Numbered from the stretch's first letter, positions 23,251-34,030 are shown. The stretch: 64,000 nucleotides of DNA from Gnetum montanum (GCA_015680685.1 MNCI01000885.1:199632-263631); one strand, 5' to 3'. Notes: a model not told the origin generated them from the letters alone. Numbers and translations: made by a program.

Positions 23251-24698
23251 TGAAACACTGTAAAAAATTGTGAGCTGGCCTTAGGCAAAGATTCACAATT
23301 CAAGCAAGGGCGCATGTCAGAATTCAGAAGACAGAGCAGCATCAAGGGGCACATAGCATCGAGTCCTTGACTTCTTGTGCAGATTCCTAATCTTTCTATG
23401 CTTTTTCTATTTACGCTATATCACGCAGCAAAGCGTAATGGTGCTTAGCGTGATTTTGCTTAGACACAGTCCGACATCAGAAGGATAGTTGCTTCGGCAT
23501 AGGGAGAAGCTTAAGCAGCGTGATATGCAACTTCTTGTGTATTTTGCTAAGTCTTTTGTTCGAGGACAGGTTTACGCTCTGTTACGCACGGCAACGTAAT
23601 AAGCTCTAGAACAATCAAAGGCAAAGTCTAAGAAGGTGCGATTGTTCATCATACGCTCATCACGCAATGCAGCGTATCACAGCGTATTGCATCGCCAAGC
23701 TAAACATTGTTTACGCTTCATCACGCGTGGCTGCGTAAGCAAGCGTAAAATAGCTTTAACTCCATTGTTTCCATGTTACATTACGCTCATACACGCAACA
23801 CAGCGTGAATGAGCGTAATATAACTCGAAGATAGCTAAGACATGCCCGACGTGCGTCTCTTCTTCACACGCACAATACGCGAACAAGCGTATTGTGCATA
23901 ATCAGGAAAGCTTGATGCAAAATAGTCAAGTCGACAGTACCCAAAACATTTGGGGCACACGTCATCAGGGTTGTGCCTTCTCCACAGGGCGTCGCAGCTT
24001 ATAAATACCCTAGTTGACAAAGACACTGGGGTTGGAAAATCAGAGAAGAAAAGGCATTCTTTCTGAGCACCAGAGCACTTGTCACTTTTGGAGCAGAGAT
24101 ACAGAGAGCAGCGCTTTGGCAATTGTTGACAGTATCACCTTACAGCAGAAACAGAGCACAATTCGCTTTGAGCATCAGCGACAGGAGTAATCATTCTACT
24201 GGGAAGAATCTATTGGTCAGAAACAATTGATTAGTAGGCGTCAAAGCTTGGCCTTCCTTGCATCTCGGTTTTAGCCCACAAGGTAGATTGGACTTCTGTT
24301 TGGACCGTTTTGCTTGTTGTTTTGTGCTTGCTTCACATCCAGTAATTAGGGATTCCCCAGTGTAATTTTTCATACAAAATATACATTTTTCAAGTCAAAG
24401 CGCAGATCTTGAAACTACGTGCTTCTCTTTTGTTTGCCTTCTCTTATCATGTGTAGCGTTATCATCGTCGCAATTCATCTACATCGTTTTCCCCTCACTT
24501 TACGATCCCTCGAATCAGATCATTTTCATGAAATATTCATCGGTTTACTGATTAGTAAGTCCCCGTCTGATCGACAAGACCGTTCAGGGCACCGCGGATT
24601 CGTTTTTCCAGCATAGCCCTCACGCGAATCCGTGGTTAAAACTGTGTACACGGGTTTCATTCGGTATTTTTCAACTGCTGACGTTTTTCGTCATTACA
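23251..24698 (+). repeat. 5' LTR of the Tat element
   Basis: 1448 bp, TGAAACACTG ... CATTACA. The U3 (about 23400-23900) is crowded with TACGC/GCGTA hairpins. A TATA box is at 24000-24007, followed by the transcribed part. The ORF-like stretches inside it are not genes. Confidence 0.92.
24000..24007 (+). promoter_or_regulatory. TATA box of the Tat 5' LTR
   Basis: TATAAATA, conserved at 39907-39914 in the 3' LTR and about 100 bp downstream of the last U3 hairpin. Confidence 0.7.
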
Positions 24699-24699
24699 G

Positions 24700-24721
24700 T
24701 TTTCTAGCGCTAGAAGGAGGG
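24700..24721 (+). other. Probable primer binding region of the Tat element
   Basis: It lies directly after the 5' LTR end and contains GCGCTAGAAGGAGGG, the kind of sequence seen at this place in Tat-type elements. I do not assign the tRNA. Confidence 0.5.
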
Positions 24722-24943
24722 CCTTTTAGGTTCCGATCCGAATATTTCGGGTAGCCCTGTTAGCGATCCATACCCTAAACCGTAGACGTAATACCTTTAG
24801 GGAAATTTACGGTAGATCGTGTGGTGTAGATCGGTCTCAGCAATGGTTCCTTTGGAATCCTACAAGGTAGAAAGCTTCTTTGTGATCTTGTTACCAGCCA
24901 TTTTTTAGATCTGACTACCAGATACCATCAATCTCATTAATCA

Positions 24944-26829
24944 ATGGATTCCTTTTACATAACAACAACCGCCATGGTCCCTGCCGATTTGGGTGCCACA
25001 TCTGTGAACCCTATCGCGGTCACAAGACCAGCTCATGGCGCAACAGGATCTCAAGGGCCATTGCACCGATCATTGAGGCTTCAGGGAAAAGAGCCCATTT
25101 TTACAGTTATAACCCCTGAAGAATACAACTTTATATGTGTTAAGATCCAGGCGAAGCTGACTCTTAGCCGAGCCGAAGTCGAAGCAAAACAAAACTTTGA
25201 GGTGGTCCCCCGAGGGGGCCATGATTTCAAGCCAATAGCTTATGACATCATTCCCTTGACCGAACACCAACATGAACTCATTACACAGTTGGTCATGGCT
25301 AAGGTCCAGGTGGCACAAGCTGTGGTGGAGCCCCAGCATGGGGAGGAGGAAGAGGATGAATTGGCAGCCCATTCGGAACATTCGTTCCATACTCTGAGCC
25401 CCCAAACGTATATAAATCCCTTGTTTCCTTTCAACAGAGAGGCTGCTCCTCTTGACCCAGTCATGACTGCACAGGTGCATTTCCCTACCATGCCACAGGC
25501 CACCACGCAGCCGTCTGGGCCTCAAGCACCAATACCGCACAATAACATGGGGGCGGCTTCGTCACTGCGGGTTCTCCGCATTCCGGCGGTGGTCCCCGCG
25601 ACCACCGCACCCCATTTCATCCCACAGATTTTTCCACCTCCACCCCCTCCAACTCAACAGATCACCACAGCTGTTCGGCCACAAACATACATCCAACAGC
25701 CGCCACAGGTTAGTGGGCCAACCCGGTGGTGCAACATACCCAATCTGTGGTCTATGGCATGCAACCCTCTGTTGCACCTGCAATGCAAGTTCCACAAGAG
25801 GTATCGCAGTATCCTCATCCTTATCTCGTGCAACTAGCGATGGCTAACCCCTCTGCGCAAGCCAACGGGTGGTGGTCTTCAGAGGCTCCCTTTCCTGCTG
25901 GGATCTCCGCCCCACAAGAAGCCAGTCAGTCGATCCCATCGTTTCCGTTCCCTCACGCCACCCTCCCGATCCAACCTCCTATGCCTTCTGCACAAACCCC
26001 TCCGTCAACAGGTCTAGACGAAGCCTTTCAGCTTATACAGACTCTCACCGAGGACGATCGACACCTCAAAGCCGCTGGTTCTGATACTATTCAGATCATG
26101 GACTTTTACCAGGATGATCCGATTAATCCAGCGGTCCCTATGCTGTCGTTGCCGCCAGGGATGTCTCTGCCTCATTTTACCAAGTACAATGGGGAGGGGG
26201 ATCCCAACGCTCACTTGATCACGTTCAGGTTTGAGTCCTTGTTATTGCAACAATGGCCACACACCATTATCTGAGTCTTTGCAATGTCCCTGATAGGGAA
26301 AGATTTGGATTGGTACCGAGCCCTCCTACGCTCTTCCATCTCAACTTTGGAAGAGCTGCTGACCCAATTTGTGACCCGCTTCAGATATAACTTGAAACTG
26401 GAAGTCACATTGGATCAGCTCATGGGGGTGAAACAAGACCCGCTTGAGCCCGTCCAAAGGTTTATACAGTGTTGGAATGCAACCTTGAATGAGATCCGCG
26501 AGCCGATCGCGGATTCGCATCTACTTGCTATATTCAAGGGGGCAGTTAATGACTTTATTAAGTTAAAACTGTATTATCTTTCCCCAGATTCTCTGTACCA
26601 GGCCTTCGCTCAAACTAGAAGCATCCAAGATGCTACGGAGGCCAGCAAAGACCCGGCCTATGTCGCCTACAGGAACACGCATAACAAGGGCAAAGCAGTG
26701 ACAATGACAGTAGCTGCAATGACTGAGAATACAAAGACTAAGAACAAGAAGGCACCCACGGTGCCTCCCAAAACCACAGCTAGTGCTGGCACCAGCCAAG
26801 ACACAACTGCCCCTGAAAAGGCCCCCTAG
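24944..26829 (+). pseudogene. Tat Gag
   Basis: The start at 24944 (MDSFYITTTAM) follows a short leader. Residues 1-260 are a Pro/Gln/Thr-rich N-terminal region. The frame shifts near 25730-25830 and continues at 25726-26274 with MDFYQDDPINPAVPMLSLPP and HFTKYNGEGDPNAHL, the beginning of the retrotrans_gag capsid domain. A single TGA at 26272-26274 interrupts the capsid. 26284-26829 continues in frame with DLDWYRALLRSSI, LEELLTQFVTRFRYN and DPLEPVQRFIQCWNA, then a Lys/Thr/Pro-rich tail. One frameshift and one stop separate it from an intact Gag. Confidence 0.88.
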
Positions 26830-26946
26830 CCTAAGCCAAACTTTGAGCGTAAGGATCGCTCAAAGTACACAGCATTACCTGTAAAGCATTCTGAACTGTT
26901 GAAATAACTGTTAGGGGCAGGGCACATTCAACCTAAGAAAGTGTCG

Positions 26947-27084
26947 GAGGAGGCTCTGAAGCATCACAAACGTCATTGTGAACTGCTGAAGAACCCTTCT
27001 CTAGCCTTACCTAANTGAGGAGGCTCTGAAGCATCACAAACGTCATTGTGAACTGCTGAAGAACCCTTCTCTAGCCTTACCTAA
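26947..27084. other. Assembly join: 68-bp duplicate around N at 27015
   Basis: 26947-27014 and 27017-27084 are the same sequence (starting GAGGAGGCTCTGAAGC, ending CTTACCTAA), separated by a single N and one base. This is what an unresolved contig overlap looks like. The real locus most likely has one copy. Confidence 0.9.
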
Positions 27085-27985
27085 CGAGCCACTAGTTCCA
27101 AGATCTTTCAGGCTGGACCGTTTCTGTGACTACCACCAGTTGTGTGGTCATGATATGGATTACTGTTGGGCGTTGAAAGACGACATTCAATGATTGTTGG
27201 ATGAGAGTTTGCTCAGGTTAGACAACAGCAACCCGACACGTCTAGAAAACCAGACGTTGCACGTGTATAAGGACCCGTTGAACGCAAACGATGATCCTTA
27301 CACAATCACTGTTGTAAGTACGGACAATGGGGGGAGGGAACCGCCAAAAGAACCTTTTGTTTTGTGTATCCCTGCCAACTCACCAAGGGGGCCATCCATT
27401 TCATCGGCAGCCGGTGGGGTTTCAAAGCTGCCCTTCATCATACGGGCACCTTCTTAGATACACTCTCAATCATGCAGCAATAGCCAAGCCGCGGCCTCGT
27501 CCGTGCCCATGCCCAGGGCACCCTTTATTATCAGGGTGCCAAAACCACAGGCTGCTCCTCTCACGCAGGGGCAGCCCTCCAACCAAAAGCGTCAACCTTC
27601 ACCTCCCAAACAAAAGGGAAAGGACACAAACGCAACGAAAGACCATTCTACGCTCGGCTTCCTTAAGCCTAGGCCCTTGGCCTCTGTGCCTCCACCTGTA
27701 CCTCAGGGGTAGGATAAAGGTGCAGAAACGCAACCGCCTTCTCTTGGCAAGAAGAAAGACAGCCCCTCGACTGACACCGTTTCACCTCGGGAGATCCGTT
27801 TCTTGGGCCGAATGGAAGAGGACAAGGGGGAAAAACAACCTAGCCGAGAGAAGGACCTCCTCGACGCATTCACGCAAGTTAAATAGGCTCTCAAACAAAA
27901 GAACACAACGCTGAGCCTCTATGACCTGATTATGATGTCTTAAGAACACCGTGAGGCTATGGTTCGCATGCTGACATCCATATGA
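27085..27985 (+). pseudogene. Tat Gag C-terminal zinc-binding block and linker
   Basis: Near 27115-27190 the translation reads FCDYHQLCGHDMDYCWALKD, a Cys/His-rich motif typical of the end of Tat-clade Gag. 27194-27457 continues in frame after one TGA (LRLDNSNPTRLENQTLHVY). The rest, to 27985, is a Pro/Lys-rich linker in shifting frames towards the protease. Confidence 0.7.
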
Positions 27986-28744
27986 GTGGATGAAAGCCTG
28001 CTAGCGAAAGAGGAAGCGATACATGCTGTCATGTTTCATTCCGAAGCTAAGCAACCTATGCCTTCCTCGCTGACCTTCCACGATGGGTCTATTAAAGACG
28101 ATCCTGAGAAAGGTCAGGTAACCACTGAACCTATGTTTATCACTATCCGGGTCGGTCAATACCAAATCCGGAGAGTGCACGTGGACGATGGCGCAGCTAC
28201 CAATGTCATTCCCTATTCCATCGTGGATAGGTTGGGTCTGGTCGACCAGATCACACCCACGACGATGGCCTGCGTAAAATCGTTCAACGGGGCACGGGTT
28301 CAAGTTAAGGGGACGGTGCGTATTGAGTTTGTGGTGGGGAATCAATTCCCAATGGAGGCCACTTTCTTAGTCGTCGAGGAGATGCCAGGGTTTAACTTGA
28401 TCTTGGGGAGGTTGTGGTTAGCCCAGCTGAGGGTAGTTTCGTCACCGATACACCAAGAGATACATCTTCCCTATGCCGGAGGGGAGGTCGTGATACGCGG
28501 TGATGAAATCACCCCCAGGACCGTCAATAACATTGAAGAAGAACATGGTTCAGAGATAGAAACGACTGATGATCGAATCTGTCCCCAAACCCCTCAACAA
28601 GCTGACAACAATGAAGACGGTCTAGCTTGGGCTGACCTGCCATTTCCGGATGATAGCGTAGAGGAGTCGAACCATAAGTCTCCTCGCCCTTACGCGACAC
28701 TCAATGTAAAGGCCATCAAAAGACAATTGCATATCGATGGTTGA
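27986..28744 (+). CDS. Tat aspartic protease domain
   Basis: Uninterrupted for 252 codons, the best-preserved sense ORF of the element. RVHVDDGAATNVIPYSIVDR holds the active site (D-D-G in place of D-T/S-G, catalytic Asp first). FNLILGRLWLAQL is the second-lobe ILGRxWL motif. The C-terminal tail is acidic and ends LHIDG. The first ATG-like codon need not be a real start, since the domain is normally cleaved from a Gag-Pol chain. A 5.3 kb gap separates it from RT. Confidence 0.85.
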   Translation: MDESLLAKEEAIHAVMFHSEAKQPMPSSLTFHDGSIKDDPEKGQVTTEPMFITIRVGQYQIRRVHVDDGAATNVIPYSIVDRLGLVDQITPTTMACVKSFNGARVQVKGTVRIEFVVGNQFPMEATFLVVEEMPGFNLILGRLWLAQLRVVSSPIHQEIHLPYAGGEVVIRGDEITPRTVNNIEEEHGSEIETTDDRICPQTPQQADNNEDGLAWADLPFPDDSVEESNHKSPRPYATLNVKAIKRQLHIDG

Positions 28745-29460
28745 ACGATGGTCTTTGCGTGCATTACCTTTTTTAACAGATTGTCATGGTTATTACTTGG
28801 CAGTTTCATTTCACACATTTTCACGTTACTTTTGTTTTTGGTTCTTACGCTTGTCATTTATCTTCACATTGTTGTCATTTTCATGCGCATGGTATTCACG
28901 TTTCTTGATCACTTTAGCACAATTACGCAAAATACTATACCGTATCATTTACGCTTCCTATAAAGCACCATGGCCCGCAACGGCCTTAAACTAGTTACGT
29001 AGATTTGTACGCCTTTATCATTTACGCTTGCTGTATTACGCTATGGCCCGCAACGGCCTTAAAATAGCTACATAAAAATGTATACTATGATTCTTTACGC
29101 TTGATTACGCATCTGGCCCGCAATGGCCTTAAACTAGTTATCCAAAATTAAGCATTATCATCATTTACGCTTTCTCTACATTACGCATCCGGCCCGCAAT
29201 GGCCCTAAACTAGTCTCTAGTTTTTGCAGAATCGTATGACGGCCCGCGATGGCCTTAAACTAGAAAATACATCCTATCACTATAACTTACGTAAAATTCT
29301 TAACAATTACGCTCACGCGTTATAGGTCAAAACACAAAAGACAAAAATATATATATATAATCGCCATCCAAAACATCCACCAAGTTTTATAACACGTCTT
29401 TTCAGTCATGCGTAAAATGCTATGCCACTCAATGTTAATAAAACTATGCATAAATTATAA
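28745..29460. repeat. Spacer with five copies of GGCCCGCAAYGGCCTTAAAC
   Basis: GGCCCGCAACGGCCTTAAAC or a close variant occurs at 28972, 29045, 29115, 29191 and 29241, separated by AT-rich sequence full of TTACGC. No coding potential is convincing. It lies between the protease stop and the 3' end of the antisense gene, so it could hold that gene's terminator or a splice signal for the sense transcript. Confidence 0.85.
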
Positions 29461-31179
29461 TTACACATTTCCTCTACTGCCACTATCACTGGTATCTCTT
29501 AAGTCCGGATCCAACGCTAATGGATCGTCCTCCAACGGGCCGTCGTTTCTAGGAATGATTCCTTCACGAAGAATGTTCTCTATGTGAGAACCTCGTTCCG
29601 GCGCTGGCTCCACGGAAGGACGCTCTTCATCGTTGCGTTCTTCTATCTCTTCTTCCGCTTCTTCCTCTGCTTCTTCCTCTACTTCCACCGCTCCTTCTGC
29701 TAACTCCTCAGCTTGTTCGTCGTCCCTATCCTCAGCTGGTACCTGAACACAATAAGAACATTAGCTACACAAGACTTAACATCATAATTAGAAACGCAAA
29801 CTAAGTCATGCGTAAACTTACTTGTGATGGCCCTGCCTCCACAACAAAGGGAAGCTTGTCTAGGCCAGCCCACAGGTGTTTCATAATCTCTTCCTCCGTT
29901 AGATCTGGCCATACATCCTCTCCCAAGGTAGCCCCAGCCTTCACTTTCCCTTTCTCCATGCTACTCCAGCGGGGTGGATCTGAGAAGAAAGTAGGTATTG
30001 TGGCTTGACCCCCAGGGAGAGTCATCGCCCTTTTGGGGGACGCACTGATAGTCACCTGCTCCTCGAACTTCTTGAAGGCATCGGAAGCACCGATGAAGTC
30101 CTGGAAGACTTCCAAGGACCGGGCCCTGAGGGCAAGATCTCGGTAGAGCTTCCGATAAGCAATGCTCTCCCGCTTGTACAAGTGCTTGTGGTCCTTCTCC
30201 TTCTACCCCCATTCTTGCACGCTTGCACAATAATCCCTCCAGTCCCAGCTTTTCTGGGCTAGGAGTTCTATCTGCATTCGCTGCTCGACTAACGCGTGAC
30301 TGGTCTGTACGCTGTTCTTGATGGCTGTCCAATACCGGGAGTAATCGACAACAACAGTATGCCAGTCTTCAACCCCTGTTGCTCGCGCCAGTAGGAAGTC
30401 GCACCGCGATTTTAAGTCTCTGGCCGCTTTGGTCAGAGACTTAACCTTCTGCTCCGACCTCTGCAACCTTTTCCACATATTCTCATTCACACCCTTACTC
30501 TCCCATAAGGAGCATGTCGAGCGTAACGCATATTTACGCATTTCCTTATAAATGTGACGTGGCACGGCTGCTTCATTGGATGGTGGCTCCACTGTGTCCA
30601 AATCAATGGGCTCAGTAGGATCCCATCAGAGGCGAGCTCCTAACAGAAACAATCATCAGTGTTGGTGACACATTACCATTATGTAATATCAGAAACTAAC
30701 TACAACCATAACGTACTCACTCCAGGTTTGACGCATTCTAGGCACTCGATCATGTCGCTGACAACGCCTTCTATGAAGGCAAATTTATCAGGGAAGTCTC
30801 TCCATGCTCTGCTCCCAGTGACAGACGTGGACGCCTCCCCTTCTCCTGTAGCGTAATCTAGTCAAAAACCTCATTTATTTATAGAAATCCTGCAAACACG
30901 CTAACACACCATTACCTCTACCGGTGACAGTGGCAACTTCGCCAACATCTTCCGTTCCCCTTCCCTCTTCACGCACTTGAGCCTGTGCGTCGCTGGTTCC
31001 AGTAGCCGGGGCCTCTTCATGTACCCGGTCCTGTGCACGGCTCTCGCTAGTAGCCGGGGCCTCCTCACGCACTAGAGCCTGCACACGGCTCACGCTAACA
31101 GCTGGGACCTCTTCTTCCAAAACTGAGGCCTCGTCTCCATGACGTAATACTATTGCCCCTGTCGCAGAGGTCAGTTCCT
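29461..31179 (-). other. Exons 5-8 of the antisense gene
   Basis: Exon 5 has an Ala/Glu/Val-rich repeat of about 19 residues (VREEAPATSESRAQDRVHEE and neighbours). Exon 6 reads WRDFPDKFAFIEGVVSDMIE. Exon 7 (818 bp) is helical: KSLTKAARDLKSRCDFLLAR and later SLEVFQDFIGASDAFKKFEE. Exon 8 is a strongly acidic tail (EVEEEAEEEAEEEIEERNDE) ending in a TAA. No family is recognised. Confidence 0.6.
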
Positions 31180-31273
31180 CTGTAATTTTTACTGGCCATA
31201 TCACAGCACCTTAGTATATCATTACGTAAAACATCTAAACAAACATTACGTAATATAATTCTTTCACGCTTAC

Positions 31274-32299
31274 CAGGCGGAGGCTTGCTCCGTTGAACTT
31301 TGACTGCCACAGTTTGACCTGCGTTACCCTCATGGGGCTCGGCTATGTGGAGCCTTTTACGCCGAGCCGCAAGTTCTACGATTTCTTCCGCCACGCGCTT
31401 CCCTCGCGAGGCGTCGCCAGTGTAGGTAGGAATTATCCTGCCTATGCTGTCGAGACCTCGCACTTGGGGTGCCGCCAAACCCTTAGTCGTTATAGATAAC
31501 GACTTCCCGATCCCTTTCGGTGGATCCTGCCCACGGGTAGTGTTGAGGATGTGGGCAATCCAAGGTCTGGACAGCTAGTCTCGGTTTTGCTGCATCCAAA
31601 CCGCATTCCTTTGGATGACCAGAAACTCAGCAAACCACCAGAGGCAAGCTATGAAGAACGCGTAATGTACGTTGAAACAGGACTCAAGCTTCTTGCGAAG
31701 CTTGAGTATCTGATTACGCAGTCCCTTGGCAAAATAGCTTGCCCAATTGAACTGGGTCCCCTCCTCCAGAACCTCTCCCATAATACGGGTCTATTCTACA
31801 CAAAAGAACTTCCCCTGCGAGAGAGTTTTGGGGAAGGTCCGGGCCCGGAAAAGGGGATAAAGTGTCTTGGCGGCGCCCATCTCAAATTTTTCGTAGGGAA
31901 ACCCTCTAATCTCCTTCGGGACCCTTACCCACTCCTTCAACCAATTCTGGAAAGCTTCGCTCCTCTTCACCTTCTCACTTATGGGAGGGCCATCTGAGGG
32001 GAAGCCAAAGAGGTCCGCAAAGAGCTGAGCGTCGATGTTAAAGCTTTCGCGCACGTTATGTACGTGCGTCCAGAAATGCTCGGCCTTTTCGTTGAAAGAG
32101 TTGACCAAGGTTAGCATTTCAGGAGTCGCAGCCAAAAATAGGTGCATTAGCCCTGCTGCTCGGATCTTGGAGGTCACCGCGACTGGGGCCGCTGAGTGGC
32201 TGAGCTAGTGTTGTGCGTCCTTGATGTCGCCATAGTGGAAGAGGACAGCGCTCGCCTCACGGCCGGAAATCGTAAGGGTAATCTCTTGAGATTCCCTAA
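31274..32299 (-). other. Exon 4 of the antisense gene (1026 bp)
   Basis: One frame across the exon with three TAG stops. Readable parts include VRESQEITLTISGREASAVL, KIRAAGLMHLFLAATPEMLT, EHFWTHVHNVRESFNIDAQL and FNWASYFAKGLRNQILKLRK. It ends with a basic stretch, AARRKRLHIAEPHEGN, that could be a nuclear localisation signal. I do not recognise the family with confidence. The middle part resembles the poorly characterised 'plant transposon protein' ORFs that accompany other plant retrotransposons. Confidence 0.6.
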
Positions 32300-32396
32300 C
32301 TGCACAACATGAAGCACGAATTAACCAAAGCTCTATTACGCAATGTCCACAATTTACAATTACATTACGCAATAACCAACTATAGCACAGCCTTAC

Positions 32397-33234
32397 CAGG
32401 GCCAAACAGCAAGGGAAATGGCGGGATTTCCCTCTGCACGTCCTCGATGGTAAGTGGTGGATCTAAGGTCCAGTCATCGTGTAGCCACCCGAGTCGTTGG
32501 CAATTCTCAAAAGCCCTGGCATAACGGGTGGGGTACTCACGCATGTCGAAGCCGATTTGCTCTATAACATCGATGTGCACGTTGCTAGTTGCGGTAAACG
32601 CCATTATCGCTGTTTCTGCCCAGGATAACACATCCCCATCTCCAACTAACCTGTTGTCCTGAATAAAGAACCTGTACCATACAACATAGGCTTATTTTAC
32701 ATTTTTCGCCATTTCCCTTATATTTCACACCGAAAACAGACATAAAAAAAATAGAAACTTAGACAGTTAAAAAAATTCGCTTACCCGCCTGCGTAGTACA
32801 CCGTGCCTTGGGGGTTCTGGAAACAGGTCGAGACATGGCGCGCCATGAACAACGTGTTATATGCATGATAACAGCTAAATCGGTTCATTTCCCAAATCCA
32901 GTTTAAGCTCCGCAAGCCCCGGACGCTAAGCTCTTGGTCTTTGGGATGACCCGTATCGATGGCCCTGTCTGTCAAAAAGGCCAAAATCCTTTGCGCAGAA
33001 CCCACCAACAGGTGCTCTAACAGGGCACTTGCGATGTCATCAGACAAATCAGACCACACGATGATGCTAAAGTTGCGCAGCAAGAACTGCAGAAACTCCA
33101 GCGCACCCTGTTGAAACCATATCGCCTTCCCTTGCAACCGCGTGTGCGGGGGAAGAACATTGGGGACGATGGGGTTTATACAACACAGAACCCCAACGAT
33201 ATCCAACATAACCAAAATGGGCTTTAGCGCAACG
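32397..33234 (-). other. Exons 2-3 of the antisense gene: FCP1/NLI-interacting-factor-like domain
   Basis: Exon 2 opens with VALKPILVMLDIVGVLCCIN, where FCP1-like phosphatases have a hydrophobic strand and DxDxT. The first Asp is kept and the second is Val. KAIWFQQGALEFLQFLLRNF followed by SIIVWSDLSDDIASALLEHL matches the 'PG...FL..L...F.VVVWSS' block. NTLFMARHVSTCFQNPQG sits where these enzymes have LLVDDSP; both Asp are replaced. GGFFIQDNRLVGDGDVLSW crosses the 2/3 splice join and matches the D-N-x-L tail. The fold call is from pattern recognition. Loss of the acidic residues argues for a non-catalytic or decayed protein. Confidence 0.65.
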
Positions 33235-33625
33235 CTGTATAGAAAACCCAATACACACATCAAAACCCGCATCCACATTTGCACGACTAATACAGAAAAC
33301 TTATACATTACACCTAGTTATCTAGGCTGAAATCGCCCAAACCCTTGCAATAACGCAAGGTTTGTCCCTGACAACGGCAGTGGACATAACCCCATTAAAC
33401 CCTCACACTAACCCGAGGTCCACCATTTTGACATTTACATTCACGCAAAAGACATCACGAAAAATAGACATTAGGAACAAACATAAGCATAGGAAGAATG
33501 ACCTACCGGTTCAAAGGCGTAGGGTCAAAAACATCGACCAGCGCCTATGAAACACGATTCAGATTTTCTTGCACTTCATCAATTTTGGCCAGTTTTGCGT
33601 TTTTCCTCTTGATCTTCGGTGCCAT

Positions 33626-34030
33626 TGCGACGGCTTCAGAACCTTTCACAGCTTAACACTCACAAATCTTCACAAGATTACATGCTTTAACTTTCTGCTC
33701 TTCCTTCTCTTAGCGACAGTCACGAGTTCTAATTCTCAATAGCCAACAACCTATCCTTATCAAAAAACTACCTACTTATACGCGAGGATCACCAACTTGA
33801 TATCCGATTTCAGCGGGACTTTCCTAAAACTGAACTCAAAATTCAAGATATTAATGCGGCCGATATCGCACGCGCCACTGTCCGAAATGACGTTAAACTA
33901 CCACATCTTATCACCTCATAATCGGGTTACATTGATTACAGCTTGTCTATAATATTCAAAATTTAGTTAGCCTTCCACGTTTGGCGACATCACGTCACTT
34001 GTCTCCTAATCATTTACGCACTTAGCGTTT
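33626..34030. promoter_or_regulatory. Spacer between the antisense gene start and RT
   Basis: About 400 bp with no gene. It would hold the promoter of the antisense gene. A lone GGCCGATATCGCACGCGCC at about 33858-33876 resembles the GATATC modules of the Athila-type LTRs. No clear TATA box was found upstream of 33625 on the minus strand. Confidence 0.35.

Larger units (their letters stand above)
29461..33625 (-). pseudogene. Antisense eight-exon gene inside the Tat element (FCP1/HAD-like)
   Basis: Minus-strand exons I read: 33625-33507, 33234-32785, 32671-32397, 32299-31274, 31179-30916, 30845-30721, 30639-29822 and 29742-29461. Each of the seven introns (272, 113, 97, 94, 70, 81 and 79 bp) begins GT, mostly GTAAG/GTAGG/GTGAG, and ends AG. 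Codon phase agrees at every join except 6/7, where it is off by one or two bases. The start MAPKIKRKNAKLAKIDEVQ is the first ATG; the end is SDSGSRGNV. Total about 1119 codons. In-frame stops: TAG once in exon 1, three TAG in exon 4, one TGA and one TAG in exon 7. So it was recently coding, or is expressed in sister copies. The function is unknown beyond the HAD-like part. Confidence 0.75.

Noticed and set aside
24419-24616. ORF of 65 codons, repeated at 40325-40522
   Set aside because: It is part of both LTR copies of the Tat element, downstream of the TATA box, with no protein family features.
26947-27084. Tandem duplication as a biological repeat
   Set aside because: The single N between the identical copies points to an assembly join.
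28972-29263. Regularly spaced repeats that could suggest a CRISPR-like array
   Set aside because: Spacing is uneven (50-76 bp), spacers are AT-rich and alike, and the sequence is clearly plant retrotransposon DNA.
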